DNA of 64,000 bases, from NCBI RefSeq assembly GCF_002019645.1, contig NZ_KV917374.1, positions 4,858,369-4,922,368 of the forward strand. Reading direction: 5' to 3'. Below, one piece after another: positions 45,753-54,388 of this stretch (positions are counted from its first letter, which is position 1; each line of letters opens with the position of its first letter). A program made the position numbers and the translations under genes. The notes beneath the pieces are model-generated. The model saw nothing but the letters and a program-made list of their open reading frames with translations, was not told the DNA's origin and did not search any database. The stretch is from Litchfieldia alkalitelluris (GTDB lineage Bacteria > Bacillota > Bacilli > Bacillales > Bacillaceae_L).

Positions 45753-47975
45753 CTAGTCATTCACTTTTTGGATTTGATTCAATGCTTTGTTAATTTCAAC
45801 AACCATTGACTCAGGAATAGAGCCTCCTGATTGTTTAATTAGTGCTTCAACAGTCATAGCATTCATTATTTTAATCATGGATTCAGATTTTTTCACATTT
45901 TTTGCAACATCTCCTCGTTTTGCCTTTGCATAATTCATCATATTGTCTAGGATTTGGGCTCCCTCAGGACTTTTCCGAATATCCGCCATAACGTCTTTAA
46001 TAGAATAATAACCCTCAGGTTGGTTCATTTCTGGATGATCAAACCAATTTATAACATCTCGTCCTACTAGTACATAATCCTTATTCTTTTCTGACACTTT
46101 TCTTATCGTGATTTCATCTGAACAATTTCCTGCTTTTACTTCGATTCTATGCTCGTCCTGAAGTTTCAATTTAAATATAAATACTTTATTACCACTTTGC
46201 TTTTCTACAAGTTCGCCGTTACTATATAGTTCAACTGAGTCATAATTTGAGTACACTTTAATTTCTGTTACTTCTTCGTGACGCTCTACATAATTCCTTC
46301 CACATAAATGAACAAAAGGTTCATTATTCCAGTACGCCTTGTAAAGATAGAACGCATCCTTCTTATACTTTCTATCAAAAGTGATGAGCCCCTTCTGGTT
46401 TATGCCGTTCTCTCCACCCTCATCTCGACCATCTGCAGCGAAGTCAAACATATTCCATACATGTGTTGCCCAAAGATAAGGACGGTCATTAAACATATTT
46501 ACCATATGTTCATGATATACTGTCTGATATTGTTCTGTATAATCCCCTTTCTCTGGTGTTGGAGATTGTAATTTTGGATTAGCATCTGCACCATATTCAG
46601 CTAAACCAATTATTTTATCTGGGTATTTTTTATGAAAGTCATCAAAGAATTTATCATTATCCGCTAGATTTCCTAAATACCAACCATAGTATAAGTTATA
46701 AGACATAATATCAGGTAAGGTTACTAATGGTTCATCAATTTCAAGCATAAATACGTGAGCCATAGTTGTTGGTCTAGTACTGTCTAGGCTATGTGCCAAA
46801 TCATTTAATATCTTGTGGTTCTCCATTAAATCATCCGTTACACCCGTAACAGTTATTTCATTCGATAATCCCCAACAAATGATCGATGGATGGTTATAGT
46901 TCTGTACTATTAATTCTGTCAACTGTGTTATCGTATTCTCTCTTCCATTAGTCATATGTTCTGTGATATAAGGTATTTCAGCCCATACAATCATTCCATA
47001 TTCGTCACATAAATCATAAAAGTACTGATCATGTTGATAATGGGCTAAACGGATAGTATTTGCACCAATTTCCTTTATCAGTTCCATATCTTCTATCATC
47101 ATTTCTCTAGTAATAGCGTTTCCAGCACCTCTTCTGTCTTGGTGCCGCGAAACACCTCTAAGTGGATAAGGTCTACCATTTAAAATAAATCCTTTATCCT
47201 TATCAAAAGAAAATGTTTTACATCCGAAACGACTTTCTACCTGGTCGATCACGTTCCCATCTTTTATAAGCTCTGCTTTTGCTTCATATAAATATGGATT
47301 TTCCACACCATCCCATAATTGAACTTTTGGAATTTCAATTTTACCAGAAGCAACTCCTTCGACAACAGGAACTTCTGTGGATCCTACGCCATTAATTGTG
47401 TAGCGAACTACTTCGGCTTCACCTGTTACAAATGATTTCAAATCTACATTTGCAGATTTCTCAATTATTTCAGATGTTATATTTAAACCACTACCACCAT
47501 AATAATCCATATCAAAGTGACTATCAGCCACAATTACCATGTACACATCGCGATATATTCCACCATAAAAGGTAAAGTCAGCCTTCTGAGGATACACCCG
47601 ATCATTAGGACTATTATCAACAGAAACGACCAGCTCATTTTCTTCTTTTAAGACTTCTGTAATATTCACTCTAAAAGTCGAATAACCTCCATCATGTTTA
47701 GATAGTTTAGTATTATTCATCCATACTTCTGCTGTAGAGTTTGCACCTCGAAATTCCAGATATACCTGATCACCATTATTTAATTCTGGCTTATCAAAAG
47801 TCTTCCCATACCAGCAAGTTCCTCTGTAATAATCATTACCACCATCTTGTCCATCAATAGCGTTCCATGTATGAGGAATATTTATTTTCTCACCTTGTGT
47901 TCCGAATATTTTCTCTGCACCAACATTTTCTTTTACAAATTTCCAATCTTCGTTGATTAATATTGTCTTTCTCAC
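45753..47975 (-). CDS. GH2 family beta-glucuronidase/beta-galactosidase with C-terminal helical domain
   Basis: A 740-residue retaining glycosidase. It has a sugar-binding jelly roll, an immunoglobulin-like domain and a TIM barrel with acid/base Glu in CWGLSNEITVTG and nucleophile Glu in IGLAEYGADANP. NGINQKGLITFDRKYKKDAF has the Asn-x-Lys pattern of glucuronidases, but it also occurs in GH2 galactosidases, so specificity is open. After ~residue 560 comes a beta-domain, and the last ~90 residues form a helical appendage like the N-terminus of the oxidoreductase at 13703. GTG start with AGGAGG 7 bases upstream. No signal peptide. Confidence 0.88.
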   Translation of the reverse strand: MRKTILINEDWKFVKENVGAEKIFGTQGEKINIPHTWNAIDGQDGGNDYYRGTCWYGKTFDKPELNNGDQVYLEFRGANSTAEVWMNNTKLSKHDGGYSTFRVNITEVLKEENELVVSVDNSPNDRVYPQKADFTFYGGIYRDVYMVIVADSHFDMDYYGGSGLNITSEIIEKSANVDLKSFVTGEAEVVRYTINGVGSTEVPVVEGVASGKIEIPKVQLWDGVENPYLYEAKAELIKDGNVIDQVESRFGCKTFSFDKDKGFILNGRPYPLRGVSRHQDRRGAGNAITREMMIEDMELIKEIGANTIRLAHYQHDQYFYDLCDEYGMIVWAEIPYITEHMTNGRENTITQLTELIVQNYNHPSIICWGLSNEITVTGVTDDLMENHKILNDLAHSLDSTRPTTMAHVFMLEIDEPLVTLPDIMSYNLYYGWYLGNLADNDKFFDDFHKKYPDKIIGLAEYGADANPKLQSPTPEKGDYTEQYQTVYHEHMVNMFNDRPYLWATHVWNMFDFAADGRDEGGENGINQKGLITFDRKYKKDAFYLYKAYWNNEPFVHLCGRNYVERHEEVTEIKVYSNYDSVELYSNGELVEKQSGNKVFIFKLKLQDEHRIEVKAGNCSDEITIRKVSEKNKDYVLVGRDVINWFDHPEMNQPEGYYSIKDVMADIRKSPEGAQILDNMMNYAKAKRGDVAKNVKKSESMIKIMNAMTVEALIKQSGGSIPESMVVEINKALNQIQKVND

Positions 47976-48751
47976 TGTAACGCCTCCTATATATTATATA
48001 ATGTAGTCTACTCATTAGATTTTTCTAGTGATTTATCCGCTTTCTTTCATTTCTATCGTATCATTATTCATATGAACCAATCTGGTAATCTGGTATTATT
48101 TTTGGGAAGATATAATTCTCAAAATAACCTAACTGTTTTGGTTTTAGGTGGTAGTTCCTAAAGGGATTACCAAGGGGCTTTTTTTTACTAAGTCAAAAGC
48201 CTTCTTAGCAAACGTAAAAAAAGAGTCTGGATTATAATTGGAAAATTGACCAATAATTATATTCCTGACCCTCTTTATCATATTTAATGCCATTGAAGTT
48301 TCTTCAGATAAGATAAGGTTTGTAATTTATTGATTTCAAATTTAACATCTATGCCATATTTGTTTACTCAAACTGAAAACATGTACACTCTTCGGTATAA
48401 CAACAGTCTATATCATCACTGAAATTCTGAAACAGTGATATAGAGAATCGAGTAGGATTTGCGGATAATTGGCCAAATAAATGGTAAGACCTAGTAAAAT
48501 ATAGGGAACTCACCCAATTTATAGGTCTAACTTTCTTGCGGTACTTCACTTCTCTTTCCCTATTTCCTTACTTAATCAGAACTGGTTTTCAAGCGTGTTG
48601 TTGATTTTCAATCCAAACTGCAACTTGATTAATGAGCCTGGAGAATTCTAACATTAAATACTTACTTTAAATTGCCATTCTTAGAAATCGGAGTATATTT
48701 ACCAAATATCGGAACATTCCACATCCCCTAAGCAAGCACTCAATCACATTA
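47976..48751. other. Gap between GH2 and mgsA
   Basis: It holds the GH2 promoter region (right after 47975) and a large hairpin at 48215-48276. A 61-codon minus-strand frame at 48364-48549 shows no recognisable family and no RBS. I see no real gene. Confidence 0.45.
48215..48276 (-). terminator. Large imperfect hairpin with T-tract
   Basis: AAAGAGTCTGGA...TTATAATTGG pairs with CCAATAATTATA...CCTGACCCTCTTT around an 8-nt loop with a few mismatches. On the minus strand it ends in seven T's. It lies ~480 bp past mgsA. Confidence 0.55.
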
Positions 48752-48766
48752 TTAATAATGTGATTG
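48741..48766. repeat. Perfect 26-bp palindrome at the mgsA 3' end
   Basis: CAATCACATTATT followed directly by its reverse complement AATAATGTGATTG. It spans the mgsA stop codon. There is no T-tract, so it may stabilise the mRNA end or be a protein site. Confidence 0.6.
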
Positions 48767-49210
48767 AAACGACTCTAAAAACAAACTCTTTTTAAGAAGT
48801 TCTCTCTCTTTATCTTCACGTGCCACGTTACGCCACTCTAAATCACCACGCTCTAAGGAACGTACTAAAATTTCTGCTGACCCCATATTCGTTGCTAGAG
48901 GAATATCATACACATCACATAACCTTAATAAAGCGGTAATGTCTGGCTCATGTGGTTGTGCTGTTAACGGATCACGGAAAAAGATAACCATATCCATGTC
49001 ATTGTTTGCTACCATAGCTCCAATTTCTTGGTCACCACCAAGTGGTCCTGAGCGAAAGCGATGAATTTTTAATCCTGTTTTTTCAGAAACCAACTTCCCT
49101 GTTGTACCAGATGCATATACTGTATGTTTCTCTAGATAGGGTTGATATGCTTTAGCAAATTGAACCATTTTATCCTTGTTTTTATCATGTGCGATTAAAG
49201 CAATCTTCAA
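48752..49210 (-). CDS. mgsA: Methylglyoxal synthase
   Basis: A 152-residue enzyme turning dihydroxyacetone phosphate into methylglyoxal. Motifs [50 protein letters not shown] and [11 protein letters not shown] match the Bacillus enzyme closely. It is ~15 residues longer at the C-terminus than the B. subtilis form (137). TTG start with AAGGGG upstream. The usual mgsA sits beside dapB, so this copy next to a rhamnosidase is probably an accessory one, perhaps relieving DHAP build-up from deoxyhexose catabolism. Confidence 0.92.
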   Translation of the reverse strand: MKIALIAHDKNKDKMVQFAKAYQPYLEKHTVYASGTTGKLVSEKTGLKIHRFRSGPLGGDQEIGAMVANNDMDMVIFFRDPLTAQPHEPDITALLRLCDVYDIPLATNMGSAEILVRSLERGDLEWRNVAREDKERELLKKSLFLESFQSHY

Positions 49211-49293
49211 CGATCATCATCCCCTTAAATAGTTATTATGAATGAAAATTAATTTGGAATATAAAGTACTACTTATAACGAGCCCCTTTTGTA

Positions 49294-51483
49294 CTAGCTT
49301 TTGCACGTGAAAGTATAGGTACCAGAACTTACCTCTTGAGAATTCCCGTTAGGTAATTCTATTATTGTGTCACTTGGAGTACTTATTGTGAACTCAATCT
49401 GTTCGTCTACATACTCCCATTTCACTTCAATTAAACCCTCAACAGAAAGGTATTTCCCTGATACCATTTTTAATCGTTTATCTGTGTATGGCTGAATTTT
49501 AATTTTTTTATAGCCTGGCAATAATGGTTTGATTCCTAAGATGTATTGATAATAAAATTCACCTACACTTCCAAAAGCATAATGATTAAAGGAAACCATA
49601 TTATCATCTACAACTTTGACATCATTGACCGTACCATCTTCCTTTAATGCATCCCATCTTTCCCACGTAGTAGTTGCACCGCGTTTAACCTGATACATCC
49701 ATCCTGGACACTCTTCATTCAATAAAACATCAAAAGCCAATTTTCTCTCTCCTGCTTCAATCAATAGTGGAAGAATGAATTCTGTTGAGAAAAAGCCTGT
49801 TTTCATACCTTGCGTTCTCACCATTTTCACTAAATGACCTAATACTTTATGGCGCAATTCACCTTCTGGTATCACATATTGCAATGCCATAATATAGGCA
49901 CCCTGATAATCGCCGCTAATTTTACCATTTTTCTCAACAAACCTTTTGATATAGGCATCCCTAGTTAATCTATATTGTTCTTTATATCTTTTGGCATCAT
50001 CAACTCGGTCTAATTTTTCTGCGACTTCGCTGATTACTTTTAGATCGTTAACAATAAATGAATTGGATACAGGATCATTATGCATCGCCATCCATCTCAT
50101 GTCTTTATCAGGCATGAGCCAATCACCCAAATTAGTACCAATCCATAGGTTATCCTCACCCATCTTTCGGATCTCTGCTTCAACAAACAACTTCATACTT
50201 TCATACATATCTACAATGTAATCAAATTTGCCATATTGCCACCACAATATTTCAGGGATAATCGTTACTGCATTTCCCCACCCAAGCATACTCATAAAGC
50301 CGATCCCTGCAGGTCCTTCAGCTGGTATGGTTGGACCAACATATCCTTCTGAATTGTCCATTTGACTATAGCGAATATCCTTTAAAAACTTCGTCCAAAA
50401 CGCTTCTGTATTAAAGTTAAAGCTACCAGTCCGCGCAAACACTTGCCCATCACCAGTGTAACCCATTCTCTCATCACGCTGAGGACAATCCGTCGGAACC
50501 TCAACATAATTAGACTTTTGGCCCCAAACCTGATTATCATAGAGCTTCTGGACAAGTTCATTTTCACACTTGAAATATCCGGTTCTTTCCATATCACTGT
50601 ATATTGCATATGCTGTAAGTAATCCGTCGTAATACTCTACTCCTGATAGTTCAACATATCTAAATCCCATATATGTAAAACGCGGTCTATATTTTTTCTT
50701 TTCTCTACCTGCGTGGTACACAGTTGTGGCTTTTGCCTTTCTTAAATTTTCCGTATAAAGGCTGCCATCTGGATTTAGTACCTCACCATGTCTAAGTATT
50801 AAAGTTTGGTTCTCCAAGAGATTTGGGTCTATTTCAATAATTCCTGCAAAGTTTTGCCCAAAATCAAGAATAGTCTTATCCCCATGTTTTGTTACCTTTT
50901 TTACAGTTAGCTCTTCTTGAATTCGCACATAGTTCTCTGTTTGCTGTAAATTTTCGGGAATCTCACCTTCAAACTTTTTTACTCCGATTGTTTTCACATT
51001 GTCTATATCTGCATGATAGATTTCACCATCATAAAATCCTGCATAGGAATATGGGGATGTTTTCTCAACCACATTTTCAGATGATGTTATTTGTTCAACT
51101 CTTCCATCTGAGTATTCTAATTTCAACACCCAAGATATAGCTGGTTCTTCACCATAAATTTGCGTAATATTTTTATGTGTAAATCTACCACAGTACCAAC
51201 CTTGACCCAAAAACATCTCAAACTTGTTCTGCCCTTCCATAATCATTTCTGAGACATCATAATGCTGAAAGAACAAATCTCTAGGATAATAAGTATAACC
51301 CGGTGCAAACATTTGATCACCGACTTTATAACCATTTAAATCTACTTCATACACACCTAATGCTGTAATATAAAAATCAGCTTTTTTGACACTATTGACA
51401 TTAAACTCTTGAACGAATACACTTACCGCTCCCTCTTTATAAGAATTATAAGACGCTATAAAATGATTCTTTAACGATTCCAC
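49294..51483 (-). CDS. Alpha-L-rhamnosidase (GH78)
   Basis: An inverting (alpha/alpha)6 rhamnosidase of ~729 residues. It has an N-terminal beta-sandwich (GVYEVDLNGYKVGDQMFAPG, then GQGWYCGRF) and a concanavalin-like domain with LDFGQNFAGIIEI. The catalytic barrel carries TDCPQRDERMGYTGDGQVFA, with the general acid in the DER part, and GATTTWERWDAL near the end. GTG at 51483 is preferred: GGAGG lies 7 bases before it but touches the alternative ATG two codons upstream. No signal peptide. It is transcribed towards mgsA. Confidence 0.92.
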   Translation of the reverse strand: MESLKNHFIASYNSYKEGAVSVFVQEFNVNSVKKADFYITALGVYEVDLNGYKVGDQMFAPGYTYYPRDLFFQHYDVSEMIMEGQNKFEMFLGQGWYCGRFTHKNITQIYGEEPAISWVLKLEYSDGRVEQITSSENVVEKTSPYSYAGFYDGEIYHADIDNVKTIGVKKFEGEIPENLQQTENYVRIQEELTVKKVTKHGDKTILDFGQNFAGIIEIDPNLLENQTLILRHGEVLNPDGSLYTENLRKAKATTVYHAGREKKKYRPRFTYMGFRYVELSGVEYYDGLLTAYAIYSDMERTGYFKCENELVQKLYDNQVWGQKSNYVEVPTDCPQRDERMGYTGDGQVFARTGSFNFNTEAFWTKFLKDIRYSQMDNSEGYVGPTIPAEGPAGIGFMSMLGWGNAVTIIPEILWWQYGKFDYIVDMYESMKLFVEAEIRKMGEDNLWIGTNLGDWLMPDKDMRWMAMHNDPVSNSFIVNDLKVISEVAEKLDRVDDAKRYKEQYRLTRDAYIKRFVEKNGKISGDYQGAYIMALQYVIPEGELRHKVLGHLVKMVRTQGMKTGFFSTEFILPLLIEAGERKLAFDVLLNEECPGWMYQVKRGATTTWERWDALKEDGTVNDVKVVDDNMVSFNHYAFGSVGEFYYQYILGIKPLLPGYKKIKIQPYTDKRLKMVSGKYLSVEGLIEVKWEYVDEQIEFTISTPSDTIIELPNGNSQEVSSGTYTFTCKS

Positions 51484-51684
51484 TTTCATTCCTCCAAACA
51501 GAATAAACATACTTATTCATGAATTGTGTACTTAATTCAAAAGACTTACTTACATAAAAGATAAAGCAATTAATAGGATAGGATATTGTACAATAGTATC
51601 CTTTTTGGTGTAATAGTTTTATATCCGAAACTTTTTAATTAAAAATTCATCACCAAATACTTTAAGTACTATTTTCAAAATACA

Positions 51685-51721
51685 TAAAAAAAGCATTCGG
51701 TATATACCAACTATACGAATG
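51685..51721 (-). terminator. Terminator after the GH78 remnant
   Basis: CATTCG and CGAATG with inner TATA pairing. On the minus strand a T7 tract follows. It survives although its gene is gone. Confidence 0.6.
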
Positions 51722-51913
51722 TCAATAATCTAATTTAACCTTTCCGAGAATAGTACTTGGAAAATCAGCGAGTGTACCAGAAGCCCATGCATGACAATCA
51801 CTACGAGGGTTCTCTTCCATTTCTGGTAGCGTTGTCAGGCCTGGTTTTACATACACTCTCCAGCAATCCCACAGTTCGCTAGTTGCGCGGAACGGTACAA
51901 CTGCCTGTCGCAC
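51722..51913 (-). pseudogene. GH78 rhamnosidase C-terminal fragment
   Basis: The 63-codon frame contains TTLPEMEENPRSDCHAWASG, the C-terminal GH78 signature (TTxxEM…RSDCHAW), preceded by ELWDCWRVYVKPGL. Nothing upstream matches. It ends KLDY just before the old terminator. It differs in sequence from the intact GH78 next door, so it is a relic of a second rhamnosidase gene. Confidence 0.75.
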
Positions 51914-51918
51914 AAAAA

Positions 51919-51942
51919 GTGGAGTAGCTAAAACTACTCCAC
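51919..51942 (-). terminator. Terminator of the GPH transporter
   Basis: GTGGAGTAG and CTACTCCAC form a perfect 9-bp stem with a 6-nt loop. On the minus strand TTTTT follows. It is 20 bases past the transporter stop. Confidence 0.85.
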
Positions 51943-51961
51943 CTCACTTAATATGAACTAT

Positions 51962-53461
51962 TTATTTAGCTTTAGCCTCTATAACGCTTTCTTGATTTTT
52001 CTCACGTCGCTTGTCTAATTCAATTCTTATTTCTTCCATTTTATTTTTATCCAATTTATAAAATTTCATTGCAATAAGTGTTGCAATCCAACCTAAAATT
52101 AAAATTCCATAGTTTAAAAACATCGCCATCCAGAAGATACTGTCTGAGTATGGCGTATTAACATCAGGAAATGCAGCTTTAAAACCAATCATAGCTAAAC
52201 ATATACCTACGACGGTTTGAGCCAAAGAAGATACTCCTTTATCAATAAATGAATATACACTACTAACGACACCAGGTACATATCGTCCCGACTTATATGC
52301 TTCGTAATCAACAATATCTGGTATCATCGGTGTAACAAATGCTAATGGTAATTTAACAAGTGAAGTCAATGCGAGATATGATACTACAAATGCAACAGTC
52401 ATAAATCCCCAATTTGTTAGACTAATTTGAGTTGGATCACCAATCCATAAAACTAAAAAGGAAATAATAGCTACAAAGATAGACATCCAAGTTGTCATGA
52501 CTAAACCACTTTTTGAACCGCGTTTTCTAGCAAAGCCAAAACCAAACAGTATGAACAATATATTAGGTATTAAAGCAATTAATGCTAATTGACCAGCTAG
52601 CGCAAAATTCCCGATAATAATTCCAAATAGCATTACACCAACAACTTGATTACCCTTTATTTGCATAGCAAGCTTATCTGTTGCTGCTGCCACGATAAAC
52701 AATTGTAAATTCCTATTACCTTTAAGTACGGAAAACATTTCTCTAAAATTAAGTGGCTTCGCATCGACATTTCCATCTCCGTAATTTTCCACTCGATCTT
52801 TTGGCCAGATGACGAAAAGAGCTATTGAAGTAAGAACAGCACCCGCTACAATAATCCAGATTGTTAACTCTTGGTATATTCCCGCGTTATTAAGACCACC
52901 ATACTTCGGCACTAGGAAGTTTGATAATACAAACCCAAATATTGCGCTGACTAGTGATATATAAATCGCTGCTGCTGCTCCCAAAGTTGGACGTTGACTA
53001 GAGTCTCTGGTCAAGATGGAATACCCAGCTGTACTTGCTACTGAATAAAATGTGTACCCAAAAATAAAAATCACATATAAAAATATAAAATAAATCATTT
53101 TTATGGATTCAGGAACTAGATGAGAAGTAAAATATATTAATAACGTCGTTACAGCCATAATGATAAAACCAAAAAATAAAAATATGCTCACTTTACCAAA
53201 TCTTCCTTGAGTTCTATCAATAATATAACCCATTATTGGATCGGTAACAGAATCCAGAATACGCGTACCAGTAATGATAACCGAGGCAACAACAGTACCT
53301 AATCCTACAATACCTGCAGCATAAAAAGACACAAGCATCATTGCCATCAAAAATAATATACTAACAATCGCACCAGCCGGATAAAGGATCAATTCCCATA
53401 AATTCGTTCTACCATTATCTTGCCTTCTAGTAAGTGTTCCTAGTTGGTTATTACTTGACAT
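51962..53461 (-). CDS. GPH family sugar transporter
   Basis: A 499-residue symporter with about 12 membrane segments. RILDSVTDPIMGYIIDRTQG then RFGKVS is the GPH loop 2-3 signature and PDIVDYEAYKSGRYVPG the conserved central loop. The C-terminal tail is charged. It is unlike the GPH protein at 25650 in detail, so it probably takes a different substrate, perhaps the one cleaved by the GH78 or GH2 enzymes nearby. AGGAGG precedes the ATG and a cre-like box is upstream. Confidence 0.88.
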   Translation of the reverse strand: MSSNNQLGTLTRRQDNGRTNLWELILYPAGAIVSILFLMAMMLVSFYAAGIVGLGTVVASVIITGTRILDSVTDPIMGYIIDRTQGRFGKVSIFLFFGFIIMAVTTLLIYFTSHLVPESIKMIYFIFLYVIFIFGYTFYSVASTAGYSILTRDSSQRPTLGAAAAIYISLVSAIFGFVLSNFLVPKYGGLNNAGIYQELTIWIIVAGAVLTSIALFVIWPKDRVENYGDGNVDAKPLNFREMFSVLKGNRNLQLFIVAAATDKLAMQIKGNQVVGVMLFGIIIGNFALAGQLALIALIPNILFILFGFGFARKRGSKSGLVMTTWMSIFVAIISFLVLWIGDPTQISLTNWGFMTVAFVVSYLALTSLVKLPLAFVTPMIPDIVDYEAYKSGRYVPGVVSSVYSFIDKGVSSLAQTVVGICLAMIGFKAAFPDVNTPYSDSIFWMAMFLNYGILILGWIATLIAMKFYKLDKNKMEEIRIELDKRREKNQESVIEAKAK

Positions 53462-53509
53462 TATAATACCTCCTAAATATCGTTAAAACCTTAATTTTCC
53501 AAACCTATA

Positions 53510-53523
53510 AGCGAACGCTTTCA
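53510..53523 (-). promoter_or_regulatory. cre-like box upstream of GPH transporter
   Basis: The minus strand TGAAAGCGTTCGCT matches 12 of 14 positions of the CcpA consensus and is ~50-60 bases upstream of the start. Confidence 0.5.
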
Positions 53524-53740
53524 CGTTATCAGAAATTAAACTTAATAGTCTAATAGTATAAGTGACTCCGTTTCTTATTCTCTTAATTCAAAAGCTTCTC
53601 AACTAAAGGCGTTTCACTAGTTTGATAAGCAGTCTTACAATACTTCTCTCATTAGATAGTTAGAATAACTCCTTCTCACGCTCACTATTGAGCTAACCTC
53701 GAACTTTTTTTCTTTATACCCAAAATTTGGAATGCTAGTC

Positions 53741-53819
53741 TTATCGTTTACGTAGTTCAAATGCAACAGCTTTTGGCTTACGTTCTCCGTATCTCCGAGT
53801 AAAGATCTCTAAAAGTATA
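53741..53819 (-). pseudogene. Beta-glucuronidase C-terminal remnant
   Basis: The minus strand reads EIFTRRYGERKPKAVAFELR then KR and a stop. It matches the end of uidA at 17335 ([19 protein letters not shown]) in protein and DNA (ttttggcttacg is shared). Only ~26 codons remain. An intact ROK-type operator lies ~150 bp upstream. Confidence 0.75.
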
Positions 53820-53971
53820 AGTAAATAATCCCCTTAAAAATACGCTTTCAAAAAAATGTGATAGATTAAAGAATAGAAATAATAAAGTTTAAACTTATTT
53901 AATTATTTCATTAGTTGTCGTAGTGCACCTAATTCAATAACGTCAACCTAAAATATAACCTCCTTCATCCA

Positions 53972-53998
53972 TTTAATTTGTTTACCAAACGAATTAAA
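53972..53998. promoter_or_regulatory. Orphan ROK-type operator
   Basis: Arms TTTAATTTGTTT (53972-53983) and AAACGAATTAAA (53987-53998) around ACC, 11 of 12 positions paired. It matches the operators of uxaC and gnd. On the minus strand an AAGGAGG site follows ~15 bases later, but no intact gene does; only the beta-glucuronidase tail remains further on. Confidence 0.75.
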
Positions 53999-54388
53999 TG
54001 TTTTGCTCAGTTTATTCTAAGAAGCGACATATGTCAACATTTTTTTGCAACCGTTTTTATTTTAGATTGTGAGAGGCATAGAATGTAAATCTTGAATGTA
54101 CGGATACTTGGTTAGGCCTCTCTAATCCTGCGCCAGCTTGACCAAAAGGAAAAACTTATTGAAGCACTCGCCCCTGATCATTAATTGGAGGCGTAATGTG
54201 CTTCTTTTCAATTACACCGATTCACCAAGATATTATCAGATAATTTGTAATATGATGCAATAGATAGTACCTCCTGTATATGGTTCTCAAAAAACATACA
54301 AGCTGGCTATTAATATCAAGTCCCTTTTTCTTTACTAACACTAATGGTCCTCTACTTGAATTGAGGTGGTAGAAGGCAAAATCCCTAT
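53999..54388. other. Gap downstream of the second sulfatase
   Basis: No intact gene. A plus-strand stretch ending LDQKEKLIEALAPDH and a stop near 54180 looks protein-like but is unassigned. A hairpin with GAAGCAC/GTGCTTC and a T-tract (about 54158-54212) may be a terminator. Confidence 0.35.

Noticed and set aside
48364-48549. Small 61-residue gene upstream of GH2
   Set aside because: No RBS, atypical composition and no recognisable motif; likely a chance frame.
49294-51510. ATG at 51489 as the GH78 start
   Set aside because: The GGAGG abuts that ATG, leaving no spacer; the GTG at 51483 has correct spacing.
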